Positions 36,152 through 46,023 of a stretch of DNA of 64,000 nucleotides are shown here, piece after piece. The stretch covers positions 1-64,000 of the forward strand of contig NZ_JALBWM010000015.1 of NCBI RefSeq assembly GCF_023895975.1. Reading direction: 5' to 3'. Made by a program: the position numbers and the translations under genes. Under the pieces are notes generated by a model that was given only the letters and a program-made list of their open reading frames with translations, was not told the DNA's origin and did no database searches. Origin of the DNA: Microbulbifer okhotskensis. Lineage in GTDB: Bacteria > Pseudomonadota > Gammaproteobacteria > Pseudomonadales > Cellvibrionaceae. Numbering within the stretch: position 1 is the first letter of the stretch; each line of letters starts with the position of its first letter.

Positions 36152-38173
36152 GTGTCTGAATCACTAATTGCAAATCCTGCTGACGCGAAATTTCAGTTGG
36201 CAACCCATGATGAGCTCTCTTCTCTCGATGCTTCCCAGCTGACCCGCCACGCTGCTTGCCTGCAAGGTTTGTTACTGGATGTGGATTGCGGCTTGTGGGA
36301 ATGGCACCCCGCCAGCGGCGCACAACGTGCGCAGGGTGAGATATGGCTTTTATTTGCAGAAACCGCACCGCTTGCGTTGAGTGCCCTGTGGACGGGTGAT
36401 GATTTACGGGCGGTACATTCTGATGAGCGCGACCGAATTATTGCGGTGCGCCGCCGGCTGAATACTAAGGGAGGCTGTTTCGATACCACTTTCCGAGCTT
36501 ACGATAGCTTCGGACAGCTGCGCTGGCTGCGCCTGTGGGGAAGTACTGTCAGTAGCGCCGACAATGGTGAGATTATTGTTGTGGGCAGTTGTTCGGATTA
36601 TAGCGAGGCTCTGTCCCGTCGCTATTTATCCAATCTACCCGGCGAACGCCCGCTACAGACTTTATCCGGTGTCGGCGACGGCTTGTGGGAGTGGGATTTA
36701 CGCGCCGATGAAATGGTGCTGGATGATGCTTGCTGGAGCATTCTCGGTTACGAGGTGAGTCCGATACGCAGCATTGGGCTTTCTGCTGCCGAGCAGTGGA
36801 AGGCCCGAATTTTTTCTGAAGATTTCCCCCAGGTTGAGCAGGTCATGCTGGACCATGTGCGTGAAGGCTTGCCTTTGGATGTGGAGTTTCGCATCTGGCG
36901 CTCCGATGGCGGTGTGGTTTGGGTTCGCTGTCGTGGCAAGGCTCAGTTAAATAATCGTGGGCAGCCCCTGCGTGTGTTGGGGGTTTTGCAGGATGTCAGT
37001 GGAAGCCGCGAGAGACTGTCGCAAATGGAGCGGGAATTGGAGCTCCAGCGAGAGGAAAATGCCCATAGAGCAGATTTATTATTCAGCCTGAGCCATGAAT
37101 TACGCACGCCGTTGAATGCCATTTTGGGTTACAGCCAGATGGTGGAGTTGGATCAAAGCCTCAATGCGGATCAGCGCCAGCGATTAACGGAAATTCGCAG
37201 GGCGGGCCAGCATTTACTGCATCTGGTTGGCGATGTACTGGAGCTGGCTCGCATAGATAGTCGGCGTTTGGGGCCGTCGATGGAATTAATTCGCCCCGCC
37301 GAACTGGTGGCGGAATGTAAGCGCTTGCTGGAGCCGCTGGCAGAAACTCGCCGTGTCAGCCTGACCTTTGAGCCCCTCGGATGGGAATCAGCGTATATTT
37401 GTGCCGACCCGGTGCGCTATAAACAAGTGGTTCTCAACCTGGCTGGTAATGCGGTGAAATACAATCGAGAAAGCGGCCGGGTCATTATCAACTTTACCCC
37501 TCAGGCGGACGGCTGGCTGCGCTTGAATATTTTAGACACTGGTAAAGGTATAGCCCCTGAGCGACGCAAGGAAGTATTTGAGCCGTTTAATCGGCTGGGA
37601 GAAGAAAAGGGGCATATCGAGGGCACCGGGGTCGGCCTTGCCATTGCCAAACGATTGGCAGAGGCCATGGGTGGGCGTATCGACTTTGACAGTCAGCAGG
37701 GGCAGGGTTCTGTATTTTGGATAGAGTTTCCCATGATCGATGCACCGGAAACTTTTATGTCCTTTTCGAGTGCTGTGGATACGCCGGCAATATTACCCGC
37801 CTGTAATTTATTGCTGGTGGACAATCGTCCCGCCGGTTTGAGCCGGGTAGAGAAGTTGCTGGAGGGATCGCCGCAGTTGCAATACTCCATTGCCTCAGAT
37901 GTTGTCGAAGCAATCTTTATGGTGCGGACCCAGAAACCCGATGTAGTACTGTTCCGCGTTGGTGTGCCGGGAATGTCGGCGGCGGATCTGATGGGGATTC
38001 TCAAGCAGGACCAGACGGCCCAGGATACTTGCTTGGTACTTGTCGGAGATGAGGCTTTATCTGAGGCAAAAATGATCTTGCCCGAAAAATTTGACCGGGC
38101 TCAGTTGGCGCGGGTATTGAGGGAGTGTCTGGCGGGAGGCGATAATTCCCGGTGCGGAGCGACGGGAAAATAA
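36152..38173 (+). CDS. hybrid sensor histidine kinase with degenerate receiver
   Basis: A 673-residue soluble kinase with no membrane span. Two PAS-like domains lie at about 40-155 and 172-283 (the second ends in a PAC-like WVRCRG...GVLQDVS). A coiled coil is at 284-306. HisKA has SHELRTPLN (His315). The ATPase has an N box NLAGNAVKY, DTGKG (462-466) and GTGVGLAIAK (491-500). A C-terminal receiver-like domain starts at about 551. The receiver's phospho-acceptor position holds Arg (PDVVLFRVGVPG, Arg602) and the acidic pair is Asp-Asn, so it should not be phosphorylated. The GTG start is supported by the duplicated remnant. No cognate regulator is adjacent. Confidence 0.9.
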   Translation: MSESLIANPADAKFQLATHDELSSLDASQLTRHAACLQGLLLDVDCGLWEWHPASGAQRAQGEIWLLFAETAPLALSALWTGDDLRAVHSDERDRIIAVRRRLNTKGGCFDTTFRAYDSFGQLRWLRLWGSTVSSADNGEIIVVGSCSDYSEALSRRYLSNLPGERPLQTLSGVGDGLWEWDLRADEMVLDDACWSILGYEVSPIRSIGLSAAEQWKARIFSEDFPQVEQVMLDHVREGLPLDVEFRIWRSDGGVVWVRCRGKAQLNNRGQPLRVLGVLQDVSGSRERLSQMERELELQREENAHRADLLFSLSHELRTPLNAILGYSQMVELDQSLNADQRQRLTEIRRAGQHLLHLVGDVLELARIDSRRLGPSMELIRPAELVAECKRLLEPLAETRRVSLTFEPLGWESAYICADPVRYKQVVLNLAGNAVKYNRESGRVIINFTPQADGWLRLNILDTGKGIAPERRKEVFEPFNRLGEEKGHIEGTGVGLAIAKRLAEAMGGRIDFDSQQGQGSVFWIEFPMIDAPETFMSFSSAVDTPAILPACNLLLVDNRPAGLSRVEKLLEGSPQLQYSIASDVVEAIFMVRTQKPDVVLFRVGVPGMSAADLMGILKQDQTAQDTCLVLVGDEALSEAKMILPEKFDRAQLARVLRECLAGGDNSRCGATGK

Positions 38174-38201
38174 CACCCCGGCGAGTAGATCGCCGGGGTG
38201 T
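38173..38201. terminator. hairpin terminator between kinase and suhB
   Basis: A perfect 12-bp stem ACACCCCGGCGA (38173-38184) and TCGCCGGGGTGT (38190-38201) with a 5-nt loop between convergent genes. On the minus strand it is followed by TTATTTT, so it ends suhB and probably also works for the kinase gene. Confidence 0.75.
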
Positions 38202-38212
38202 GGTAAGCCTTC

Positions 38213-39016
38213 TTAACGTAAGTTGCCCATATGTTTGCCCACGATTTGCAGTAGGGGTTTGAATACCTTGGGTGTGGCGCAAACCAGATTGCCAGAGTCC
38301 AGGTAGTCTTCACCACCGCGGAAATCGCTGATCAGGCCGCCGGCCTCTTTCACGAGCAGGGAGCCCGCTGCGATATCCCAGGTGTTCAGGTACATCTCCC
38401 AGAAACCATCGAAGCGGCCCGCGGCGACGTAGGCCATGTCCAATGCGGCAGCGCCGGGGCGGCGGATACCGGCGGTTTGACCGGCAATCTCCTTGAGGGC
38501 GGCCAGATAGGGGTCAATGTTATCCATTGCTCGGCCGTTGAAGGGGATACCGGTGCCAATTAATGTACCGCGCATGCTCTGGCGCTGGGAAACGCGGATG
38601 CGTCGCCCGTTAAGGGCAGCGCCGCGGCCACGGCTCGCAGTAAACTCTTCGCGTTTGATGGGGTCCAGTACGACGGCGTGCTCAATGCGACCCCGGTAGC
38701 GACAGGCGATGGAGATCGCGAATTGAGGGACACCGTGAATAAAGTTGGTGGTGCCATCGAGGGGGTCGATAATCCACTCGTAATCCGGCTCCGCGCCCTC
38801 TTGGAGGCCACTTTCTTCGGCGCGAATACTGTGTTTGGGGTAAGCCTTGCGCAGGTGGTAAATAATTTCCTGTTCGCTGGCCTTGTCCACTTCGGTAACG
38901 AAATCGTTGCGCGCCTTTTCTTCGAATTGCATCAAGTCGCCGCGCTCCCAGGCCCGTTCGATCAATTCTCCAGCCTTGCGCGCTGCGCGCAGGGCAATAT
39001 TTAGCATGGGTTCCAT
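38213..39016 (-). CDS. suhB: inositol-1-monophosphatase SuhB
   Basis: A Mg-dependent phosphatase of the IMPase family; in E. coli it also joins rRNA antitermination complexes. At 267 residues it equals the E. coli length. Metal-site motifs are RAEESG (Glu67-68 region), the IIDPLDGTTNFIHG signature (Asp84, Asp87) and the C-terminal WDIAAGSLLVKEAGG with the second metal Asp. The ATG at 39016 gives MEPMLNIALRAARKAG, matching the E. coli start; a longer frame upstream is spurious. It is divergent from trmJ, the usual arrangement in this class. Confidence 0.96.
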   Translation of the reverse strand: MEPMLNIALRAARKAGELIERAWERGDLMQFEEKARNDFVTEVDKASEQEIIYHLRKAYPKHSIRAEESGLQEGAEPDYEWIIDPLDGTTNFIHGVPQFAISIACRYRGRIEHAVVLDPIKREEFTASRGRGAALNGRRIRVSQRQSMRGTLIGTGIPFNGRAMDNIDPYLAALKEIAGQTAGIRRPGAAALDMAYVAAGRFDGFWEMYLNTWDIAAGSLLVKEAGGLISDFRGGEDYLDSGNLVCATPKVFKPLLQIVGKHMGNLR

Positions 39017-39151
39017 AACTATTCCGCACTGAGTGGTTGAAGTGGTTAAAAAGCAGGCCGCAGGTTGACCGCGGCGGACGCGATTGTAGGGATTCCCATC
39101 GGTTTTTGCTACACTCGCGCGCCCCCATGACACCGAATTATTGCTTTCAGT

Positions 39152-39943
39152 ATGGCCAAGTCCCCTTTAGATACGACTCCGCTCAGTGCGCTCAACAATG
39201 TGCGCGTAGTTCTGGTAAACAGTGCGCACCCCGGAAACATTGGTGGAGCGGCGCGTGCGCTCAAGAATATGGGCCTGAGTCAGCTCTATCTGGTGGCTCC
39301 CCGTGAGTTTCCCGCGGCCAATGCGGTTTGGCGAGCAGCCGGGGCATCGGAATTGCTCGATAGCGCTATTGTGGTAGATACTTTGGAAGAAGCGGTTGCG
39401 GACTGCGGCCTTGTAGTGGCTACCAGTGCCCGCGAGCGACGTATCCCCTGGCCCCTGTTAACGCCGCGTCAGTGTGGCGAGCGCGCCGTGATCGAGGCGA
39501 TAACACACCCTGTGGCGCTGGTGTTTGGCCGTGAAGATCGCGGCCTCACTAATGAAGAGCTGCAGGCGTGCAATTACCATGTACATATTCCCGCGAACCC
39601 CGAGTACAGTTCCCTAAACCTAGCCACGGCTGTACAGGTACTGGCATACGAAGTACGTATGGCGGCGCTCGAAGCGGAGAAGGGTGAGCCTGTGAGTTAC
39701 TCGGACTGGGATCGGCCACCGGCCAAGGTCGGTGATATGGAATTGTACTTCGATCACTTGCAGAGGGCGCTCGGCGAGCTGGGCTTTATCGACCCAGACA
39801 ACCCCCGCCAGACCATGACCCGCCTGCGCCGACTATTTAGCCGCGTGCGGCCTGATGATATGGAGCTGGGCATATTGCGTGGCATGTTGACCGCTATCCA
39901 GAACCACATTCATCGTTCGGGGGGTAAGGGGCGGCCAGACTAG
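39152..39943 (+). CDS. trmJ: tRNA (cytidine/uridine-32-2'-O)-methyltransferase
   Basis: A SPOUT-class methyltransferase of 263 residues that methylates the ribose of residue 32 in tRNA using S-adenosylmethionine. SPOUT landmarks are VRVVLVNSAHPGNIGGAARALKNMG (about 17-41), VALVFGREDRGLTNEEL and the knot segment IPANPEYSSLNLATAVQVLAYE. The C-terminal tail includes a helical dimer extension (TMTRLRRLFSRVRPDDMEL). It lies about 100 nt before iscR, its normal neighbour. Confidence 0.96.
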   Translation: MAKSPLDTTPLSALNNVRVVLVNSAHPGNIGGAARALKNMGLSQLYLVAPREFPAANAVWRAAGASELLDSAIVVDTLEEAVADCGLVVATSARERRIPWPLLTPRQCGERAVIEAITHPVALVFGREDRGLTNEELQACNYHVHIPANPEYSSLNLATAVQVLAYEVRMAALEAEKGEPVSYSDWDRPPAKVGDMELYFDHLQRALGELGFIDPDNPRQTMTRLRRLFSRVRPDDMELGILRGMLTAIQNHIHRSGGKGRPD

Positions 39944-39972
39944 CTGAGTACCCGAGTGTCTTACTTGGTTAT

Positions 39973-40005
39973 ATACTTGACTACAGTAGTGGGTTATTCC
40001 ATACT
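39973..40005 (+). promoter_or_regulatory. isc operon promoter overlapped by an IscR type 1 site
   Basis: TTGACT (39977-39982) and CATACT (40000-40005) are spaced by 17 nt, a good sigma-70 promoter 45 nt before iscR. The 25-nt sequence 39973-39997 begins ATACTTGACT and ends AGTGGGTTAT, an imperfect inverted repeat close to the IscR type 1 consensus. Holo-IscR bound there would block the promoter, giving the known feedback repression by Fe-S status. Confidence 0.75.
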
Positions 40006-40049
40006 CGCGCCCCGATCGGAAAAGGGCTGTACATCAGTTTGGAGCTGGT

Positions 40050-40526
40050 ATGCGTTTGACAACCAAAGGCCGCTATGCGGTGACTGCCATGCTGGATTTG
40101 GCGTTGCACGCTGATCGCGGACCGATCAGTTTGGCGGATATATCCAAGCGTCAGGGTATCTCCCTGTCCTATTTGGAGCAGCTGTTTTCCCGGCTGCGAC
40201 AGTCTGGACTGGTCTCCAGCGTGCGTGGTCCCGGGGGCGGTTATCGGCTGGCTCGCAGCGGAGAAGAGATTTTTGTGGCGCAGATTATTGATGCGGTCAA
40301 TGAATCTGTGGATGCCACCAGCTGCGGCGGCAATGCTGATTGTGCAAACGGCGAGCAGTGCCTGACCCACTACCTCTGGTCAGATTTGAGCGATCAAATT
40401 CACAGTTTCCTGAGCGGTATCAGCCTAGCCAATTTGGTTGCTCGTGCTGAAGTTCAGGAGGTGGCGCGCCGACAGGATATGCGCGAGGCGCCGGAAGAGC
40501 GGGTCGCCCTACTCGGTGGCCTGTAA
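40050..40526 (+). CDS. iscR: Fe-S cluster-sensing Rrf2-family regulator
   Basis: A 158-residue winged-helix regulator. The N-terminal DNA-binding domain reads [20 protein letters not shown] with recognition helix [19 protein letters not shown]. Cluster ligands Cys92, Cys98, Cys104 and His107 are all present. It binds a [2Fe-2S] cluster and represses the isc operon when clusters are plentiful; the apo form acts on type 2 sites. It is first gene of the operon, with a type 1 site over its promoter. Confidence 0.98.
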   Translation: MRLTTKGRYAVTAMLDLALHADRGPISLADISKRQGISLSYLEQLFSRLRQSGLVSSVRGPGGGYRLARSGEEIFVAQIIDAVNESVDATSCGGNADCANGEQCLTHYLWSDLSDQIHSFLSGISLANLVARAEVQEVARRQDMREAPEERVALLGGL

Positions 40527-40586
40527 TTGGGGCCTCGTAAACGGGGCCAGCAGACAGATACTAGAGATTTACTAAGCGGAAACGGT

Positions 40587-41807
40587 ATGACTATGAAGCT
40601 TCCCATCTATCTGGACTATTCGGCTACCTGCCCAGTCGACCCACGCGTCGCCGCAAAAATGGCAGAGCAGCTGACGATGGAAGGCAATTTCGGGAACCCG
40701 GCTTCCCGCTCCCACCTGTTTGGCTGGAAAGCGGAAGAGGCCGTGGAAAATGCCCGTCGCCAGGTGGCGGAACTCATCAATGCCGACCCGCGCGAGATTG
40801 TTTGGACCAGCGGTGCCACTGAGTCTGACAACCTGGGCATCAAGGGCGCTGCTCACTTCTACCAAGGGCGCGGCAAGCACATTATTACCTCCAAAATTGA
40901 GCACAAGGCAGTCCTGGATACTTGTCGCCAGTTGGAGCGTGAAGGTTTTGAAGTGACTTACCTGACCCCGCGTAAAGACGGCATCGTCTATCCGGAGCAG
41001 GTCGAGGAGGCCATGCGTGAGGACACCATAGTGGTGAGCTTGATGCACGTTAACAACGAGATCGGTGTTATTAACGATATCGCCGCTATCGGCGAACTGT
41101 GCCGCTCTCGCAAAGTGATTTTCCATGTGGACGCTGCCCAGAGTGCCGGCAAATTGCCGATCGACCTTCAGGAAGTGAAAGTGGATCTGATGTCGTTCTC
41201 CGGTCATAAAATTTATGGCCCCAAAGGCATCGGAGCTTTGTACGTACGCCGCAAGCCTCGTGTGCGCCTAGAAGCCCAAATGCACGGTGGAGGCCACGAG
41301 CGCGGCATGCGCTCCGGCACACTACCGACTCACCAGATTGTCGGCATCGGTGAGGCCTTCCAGATTGCCAAAGAGGAAATGGTGGCTGAGTCAGAGCGAC
41401 TGGTATCCCTTCGCAATCGTTTCTGGGATCAGATCAAGGACATGGAAGAAGTACATATCAATGGCTCTGCCGAGCAGCGTGTACCGGGCAACCTGAACGT
41501 CAGTTTTGCTTTTGTAGAAGGTGAGAGCCTGATCATGTCCCTGCGCAACCTGGCGATCTCTTCTGGTTCAGCGTGCACTTCTGCCAGCCTGGAACCGAGT
41601 TATGTATTGCGGGCTCTCGGTGTGAACGACGAGTTGGCCCACAGCTCCTTGCGCTTCAGTTTCGGCCGCTTTACCAGCGAGCAGGATATTGATACGGCCA
41701 CAGCAGAAGTACGCAAAGCGGTGGAGAAGCTGCGTGAACTGTCACCCCTTTGGGATATGTACAAAGATGGTGTCGACCTCAACAAGATTGAATGGGCCGC
41801 TCACTAA
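40587..41807 (+). CDS. iscS: cysteine desulfurase
   Basis: A PLP enzyme that takes sulfur from cysteine and delivers it to IscU, tRNA thiolation and other acceptors. It has 406 residues. The PLP lysine is in [12 protein letters not shown] (about 208), and the active-site loop Cys is in [17 protein letters not shown] (about 330). The ATG at 40587 has GCGGA six bases upstream and gives two residues more than E. coli; the ATG at 40593 would give the exact E. coli start. Confidence 0.98.
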   Translation: MTMKLPIYLDYSATCPVDPRVAAKMAEQLTMEGNFGNPASRSHLFGWKAEEAVENARRQVAELINADPREIVWTSGATESDNLGIKGAAHFYQGRGKHIITSKIEHKAVLDTCRQLEREGFEVTYLTPRKDGIVYPEQVEEAMREDTIVVSLMHVNNEIGVINDIAAIGELCRSRKVIFHVDAAQSAGKLPIDLQEVKVDLMSFSGHKIYGPKGIGALYVRRKPRVRLEAQMHGGGHERGMRSGTLPTHQIVGIGEAFQIAKEEMVAESERLVSLRNRFWDQIKDMEEVHINGSAEQRVPGNLNVSFAFVEGESLIMSLRNLAISSGSACTSASLEPSYVLRALGVNDELAHSSLRFSFGRFTSEQDIDTATAEVRKAVEKLRELSPLWDMYKDGVDLNKIEWAAH

Positions 41808-41834
41808 GCGCGCGCAAGAGTTAGGAGAATAGTC

Positions 41835-42257
41835 ATGGCCTATAGCGATAAAGTAATTGACCACTATGAACACCCCCGCAATGTCGGCCGCATGGACGAC
41901 AAGTCGGACAACGTGGGCACCGGTATGGTGGGCGCCCCCGCTTGTGGCGACGTGATGCGCCTGCAGATTCAGGTTAGTGATGAAGGGGTCATTGAAGATG
42001 CCAAGTTTAAAACCTACGGCTGCGGCTCCGCTATTGCTTCCAGCTCTCTGCTGACCGAGTGGGTTAAGGGCAAGACTATCGATGAAGCCGAGCAGATTAA
42101 AAATACTGAGATCGCTGAGGAATTGGCCCTGCCACCAGTAAAAATTCACTGCTCTGTTTTGGCGGAAGATGCCATCAAGGCAGCGGTTCGCGATATCCGT
42201 GAAAAGCGCGGCGAGTCTGCTGATACCGTAGAAACCAAGGAATCTGCCGCAGGTTAA
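41835..42257 (+). CDS. iscU: Fe-S cluster scaffold protein
   Basis: A 140-residue scaffold on which IscS-derived sulfur and iron form [2Fe-2S] clusters. Ligand cysteines Cys37, Cys63 and Cys106 and Asp39 are present, as is the LPPVK motif (99-103) recognised by HscA. The C-terminus is about ten residues longer than in E. coli and is acidic. AGGAG stands before the ATG. Confidence 0.98.
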   Translation: MAYSDKVIDHYEHPRNVGRMDDKSDNVGTGMVGAPACGDVMRLQIQVSDEGVIEDAKFKTYGCGSAIASSSLLTEWVKGKTIDEAEQIKNTEIAEELALPPVKIHCSVLAEDAIKAAVRDIREKRGESADTVETKESAAG

Positions 42258-42289
42258 GTATTCCGTCTTAAAGTAGCGGAGGTATTGTT

Positions 42290-42613
42290 TTGGCTATTAG
42301 CATGACCGAGGCCGCCGAGGCCCATATTCAAAGTCAACTGGCCAAGCGAGGCAACGGAATCGGCATCCGTGTCGGTGTAAAAACGGCCGGCTGTTCCGGT
42401 CTCGCTTACGTGTTGGAGTTTGTCGATTCGGCGGAAGCAGAAGATACAGTGTTTGAGCAAAACGGCGTCAAGTTGGTGGTGGACCCCAAAAGCTTGGTTT
42501 ACCTCGACGGCACCCAGCTTGATTTTGTTAAGGAGGGCCTGAATGAGGGCTTTACCTTTACGAATCCCAATGTAAAAAACGAGTGTGGTTGCGGCGAGAG
42601 CTTTCACGTCTGA
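42290..42613 (+). CDS. iscA: A-type Fe-S carrier IscA
   Basis: A 107-residue carrier that passes clusters or iron to targets. All three ligands are present: Cys35 (AGCSGLAY), Cys99 and Cys101 ([10 protein letters not shown]). The start is TTG at 42290, because GGAGG lies at proper distance from it and the length then equals E. coli IscA; the ATG at 42302 would be too far from that site. Confidence 0.97.
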   Translation: MAISMTEAAEAHIQSQLAKRGNGIGIRVGVKTAGCSGLAYVLEFVDSAEAEDTVFEQNGVKLVVDPKSLVYLDGTQLDFVKEGLNEGFTFTNPNVKNECGCGESFHV

Positions 42614-42629
42614 TTCGCTCTCGCCACAT

Positions 42630-42662
42630 AAGGCCGGGTGCGCTGAGCATGCCGGCCTTTTT
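42630..42662 (+). terminator. attenuator-type terminator between iscA and hscB
   Basis: Arms AAGGCCGG (42630-42637) and CCGGCCTT (42652-42659) with a 14-nt loop, followed by TTTATT. It lies in the 157-nt gap inside the isc gene cluster, so it would lower expression of hscBA-fdx-iscX relative to iscRSUA, or separate two transcripts. Confidence 0.65.
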
Positions 42663-42770
42663 ATTGGTCCGACAATCGCCCAGCTAGTACTTTAGGCTGA
42701 ATGTAGGGACGGGTGCATATGTAGCTGCCCCGACCGCATTCCAGGGCTGCGCCCCAGTAGGTAATTTCAG

Positions 42771-43298
42771 ATGGCAACCAACCTGAACCACTTCGAAGTT
42801 TTTGGCCTGCAACCTGCCTTTGAGCTAGACCGCAGCACCCTGGCAGCACGCTATCGAGAGTTGCAGCGCGAGTTCCACCCGGATAAATATGTTTCCCGTT
42901 CCGATAGTGAACAACTGCTAGCGATAAAAATGGCAGCGCAAATCAATGAGGCGCACACCGTATTGCGCGATCCGGTGCAGCGTGCGGGCTATCTACTCAA
43001 GCTCGCAGGTGTAGAAGTTCCGCCGGAGCAGACGACCAGCGATACCGAATTCCTGATGCAGCAAATGTTGCTGCGTGAGCAGTTAGAAGAAGTGCGCGAT
43101 CAGGCCGACCCGGCAGCCGCACTGGATGAACTGAATACCGAGGTGCAGGGATTGATTTCTACCGAGGAGAGGCGCTTTGCCGAGGCTTACGGTGCTAAGA
43201 GCCTGCGCGCAGCGGAAGAATCTCTGCGCAAGCTTCAGTTCTTGGTCAAGCTTGCGCATCAGATTGACGAGCGGGAAGAAGACCTTTTCAATAACTAG
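42771..43298 (+). CDS. hscB: Fe-S assembly J-type co-chaperone
   Basis: A 175-residue J-domain protein. The HPD signature is at 36-38 (LQREFHPDKY), and the C-terminal three-helix bundle binds IscU. It brings IscU to HscA and stimulates its ATPase for cluster release. It begins 157 nt after iscA, beyond a terminator-like hairpin. An ATG at 42771 gives the family-typical MxxNHFEVFGL start. Confidence 0.97.
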   Translation: MATNLNHFEVFGLQPAFELDRSTLAARYRELQREFHPDKYVSRSDSEQLLAIKMAAQINEAHTVLRDPVQRAGYLLKLAGVEVPPEQTTSDTEFLMQQMLLREQLEEVRDQADPAAALDELNTEVQGLISTEERRFAEAYGAKSLRAAEESLRKLQFLVKLAHQIDEREEDLFNN

Positions 43299-43373
43299 CA
43301 AATTAAGTCCGCTGGATTGAGAAGGCGTGTTGTTCTCGGTACCTCGCCATCCCGATTAAAGAAGAGATAAATA

Positions 43374-45245
43374 ATGGCATTACTGCAGATTTCCGAGCCG
43401 GGCCAGAGCCCTGCTCCCCACCAGCGCAAGCACGCTGTGGGTATCGATTTGGGGACCACCAACTCCCTGGTGGCAACGGTTCGCAGTGGATCGGCTGAAG
43501 CCATCGCCGATGAGTGCGGAGACGTGATCCTGCCATCTGCAGTGCACTACGGGGCGGATACAATTACGGTCGGTACAGAGGCCCGTGCTCGGGCGGCAGA
43601 GGACCCCTATAACACCATGATTTCCATCAAACGTCTGATGGGGCGCGGTGTAGCAGATATCAAGAGTTTCGGTGAGCAGTTACCCTATCATTTTGCCGAT
43701 TCCAACAGTGGCATGCCGGCAATTGAAACGGCTGCCGGGCCGGTGAACCCGGTCCAGGTGTCCGCTGAAATCCTGAAAAAACTGGCTGCCCGGGGTCGCG
43801 AAGCCCTCTATGGTAAAAGCGGTGGAGAGTTGGATGGCGCGGTAATTACCGTGCCGGCTTATTTTGATGACGCCCAGCGTCAAGCCACCAAGGACGCGGC
43901 GCAACTGGCCGGGCTGAAAGTCCTGCGTCTGCTCAATGAGCCCACAGCGGCCGCCGTTGCCTATGGGCTAGATAAAGGCGAGGAGAGGGTCATCGCCGTT
44001 TATGACCTGGGTGGAGGAACCTTTGATATTTCTATCCTTCGCCTGTCCCGGGGCGTTTTTGAAGTGCTCTCCACCGGTGGTGATACAGCTCTCGGTGGCG
44101 ATGACTTCGACCGCACAATTGCAGGCTGGATCGCCGAACAGGCTGGCGTGGGAACCGATCTAGATGCTGCCACCCAGCGCTCATTACTCGATATTGCCTG
44201 TGCGGCAAAAGAGTCCCTGACCGGTGCTGAACAGGCACAAGTACGGTATGGGAGCTGGTCAGATGTACTCGACCGCGCCACCATGGCCTCACTCCTGGAC
44301 CCCTGGATCGATAAGACCCTGCGGGCCTGTAAGCGCGCCCTGCGCGACGCTGGTATCGGTGCCGATGAGGTGCAGGAAGTGGTGTTGGTGGGGGGGTCTA
44401 CCCGTACCCTGCGGGTTCGCGAGCGAGTTGAAGATCACTTTGGCCGCGCTCCCCATGCGGAAATTGACCCCGACCAAGTGGTTGCCATTGGTGCAGCGCT
44501 GCAGGCCGATGTGCTGGTAGGCAATAAATCCAGTGAAGAGCTACTGCTTCTGGATGTGATCCCCCTGTCTCTCGGTATCGAAACCATGGGTGGCCTCACC
44601 GAGAAACTCATCGACCGCAATACCACGATCCCCGTCTCCAAGGCCCAGGAATTCACCACCTTTAAAGATGGCCAGACCGCCATGGCGGTTCACGTGGTAC
44701 AGGGTGAGCGTGAGCTGGTTAGTGATTGCCGCTCTTTGGCACGCTTTGAATTGCGCGGCATTCCCCCAATGGTGGCCGGTGCGGCCCATATCCGCGTGAC
44801 TTTCCAAGTGGATGCCGATGGCCTGCTGTCGGTGGCGGCGATGGAAAAGAGCAGCGGTGTCAGTGCAGATATTACCGTCAAGCCCTCCTATGGCCTGGAG
44901 GACAAGGATATTGCGCGGATGCTGCAGGAATCCTATACCCATGCCGCTGAAGATATCGCACTGCGCGCTTTACGCGAGGCGCAGGTGGAAGCGGAGAGAA
45001 CCCTTGAGAGTATGCTGGTGGCCCTGCGTGAGAACGGTGCCCAGCTGCTTGATGAACGTGAACTGAACGAGCTGGAACATGCGATGGAGGGCTTGCGTCT
45101 GGCTCACAACGGCGGCGACGCAGAGGAAATTCGCCGACGGATGGAGGCTTTGAACAAGCTGTCAGAGCCTTTTGCAGCACGTCGTATGGATGCTTCCATC
45201 CAGCGTGCCATGCAGGGCCACAGCTTGGATGAATTTGATAAATAA
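43374..45245 (+). CDS. hscA: Fe-S assembly Hsp70 chaperone
   Basis: A 623-residue Hsp70 dedicated to IscU. The ATPase domain has [16 protein letters not shown] (about 22-37), [35 protein letters not shown] and [17 protein letters not shown]. The substrate domain recognises the LPPVK motif of IscU. Length matches the family (E. coli 616). It follows hscB by 75 nt. Confidence 0.98.
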   Translation: MALLQISEPGQSPAPHQRKHAVGIDLGTTNSLVATVRSGSAEAIADECGDVILPSAVHYGADTITVGTEARARAAEDPYNTMISIKRLMGRGVADIKSFGEQLPYHFADSNSGMPAIETAAGPVNPVQVSAEILKKLAARGREALYGKSGGELDGAVITVPAYFDDAQRQATKDAAQLAGLKVLRLLNEPTAAAVAYGLDKGEERVIAVYDLGGGTFDISILRLSRGVFEVLSTGGDTALGGDDFDRTIAGWIAEQAGVGTDLDAATQRSLLDIACAAKESLTGAEQAQVRYGSWSDVLDRATMASLLDPWIDKTLRACKRALRDAGIGADEVQEVVLVGGSTRTLRVRERVEDHFGRAPHAEIDPDQVVAIGAALQADVLVGNKSSEELLLLDVIPLSLGIETMGGLTEKLIDRNTTIPVSKAQEFTTFKDGQTAMAVHVVQGERELVSDCRSLARFELRGIPPMVAGAAHIRVTFQVDADGLLSVAAMEKSSGVSADITVKPSYGLEDKDIARMLQESYTHAAEDIALRALREAQVEAERTLESMLVALRENGAQLLDERELNELEHAMEGLRLAHNGGDAEEIRRRMEALNKLSEPFAARRMDASIQRAMQGHSLDEFDK

Positions 45246-45280
45246 CCATGATCAGGCGCAGATTTTGCGCTGCCCGCGGC

Positions 45281-45304
45281 CGGGGAGTAGTCGTTATCTC
45301 CCCG
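45281..45304 (+). other. intra-operon hairpin hscA-fdx
   Basis: A 7-bp stem CGGGGAG (45281-45287) and CTCCCCG (45298-45304) in the 90-nt gap. It has no T run, so it is more likely an mRNA stability or processing element than a terminator. Confidence 0.3.
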
Positions 45305-45335
45305 TCGGATTGAGACCATAGAGGTTCAGCACCCC

Positions 45336-45674
45336 ATGCCGAAGATAGTATTTTTACCCCACCCGGAAATGTGCCCCGAGGGCAAAGTGGTAGAAGTGGA
45401 CAGCGGCGTCAGCGTTATTGATGCTGCGTTGGCTAACGATATCGAGATAGAGCACGCCTGTGAAAAGGCCTGTGCTTGCACCACCTGTCACGTGATCGTG
45501 CGTGAGGGTTTTGATTCCTTGGAAGAACCCGATGAGTTAGAGGAAGACCTGTTGGACAAAGCTTGGGGGCTAGAGCCCGAATCGCGACTGTCCTGTCAGG
45601 CGATCGTTGAGGATGAAGACCTTGTAGTCGATATTCCCAAATACACCATCAACCAGGTTTCGGAAAAGCACTGA
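45336..45674 (+). CDS. fdx: adrenodoxin-type [2Fe-2S] ferredoxin of the isc operon
   Basis: A 112-residue ferredoxin that supplies electrons for cluster assembly on IscU. Ligands are Cys42, Cys48, Cys51 (CEKACACTTC) and Cys87 (RLSCQ), at the same positions as E. coli Fdx. The extra Cys46 seen in other isc ferredoxins is also present. An acidic helix (EEPDELEEDLLD) fits IscS binding. Confidence 0.98.
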   Translation: MPKIVFLPHPEMCPEGKVVEVDSGVSVIDAALANDIEIEHACEKACACTTCHVIVREGFDSLEEPDELEEDLLDKAWGLEPESRLSCQAIVEDEDLVVDIPKYTINQVSEKH

Positions 45675-45701
45675 CTCCGCGCGCACTGAGGAAGCCGATT
45701 C

Positions 45702-45896
45702 ATGAAGTGGACTGATATTCACGATATTGCCATAGAGCTCTGCGAAGCTCACGAGGATGTGGACCCGCTCACGGTGAACTTCGTTGACCTGCGCAACTGG
45801 GTAATGGCATTGCCAGGGTTTGACGATGATCCCAGCCGCTGCGGCGAAAAGATCCTCGAGGCCATCCAGGCTGCCTGGATCGAAGAGCAGGAGTAG
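45702..45896 (+). CDS. iscX: IscX (YfhJ) Fe-S assembly modulator
   Basis: A 64-residue acidic protein. The start MKWTDIHDIAIELCEAHEDVDPLTVNFVDL-type sequence and the tail AIQAAWIEEQE are the family signature. It binds IscS and iron and tunes desulfurase activity. It is the last gene of the isc operon. Confidence 0.96.
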   Translation: MKWTDIHDIAIELCEAHEDVDPLTVNFVDLRNWVMALPGFDDDPSRCGEKILEAIQAAWIEEQE

Positions 45897-45927
45897 CCGG
45901 GTACTGCTGCGACTATTGGTAATAGAG

Positions 45928-45956
45928 TACAAAAGTCGATCAATACCCCGTATAAT
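45928..45956 (+). promoter_or_regulatory. predicted promoter for ndk
   Basis: A perfect TATAAT (45951-45956) with a weak -35 (TACAAA at 45928-45933) at 17 nt. It would give a leader of about 130 nt before ndk containing two hairpins. Confidence 0.45.
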
Positions 45957-46023
45957 CCGCCGGCCGCGAAATGCGGTGATCAAAAATTGAGTACCCCCTG
46001 CGGGTATGAAAGGAATATTAGGG

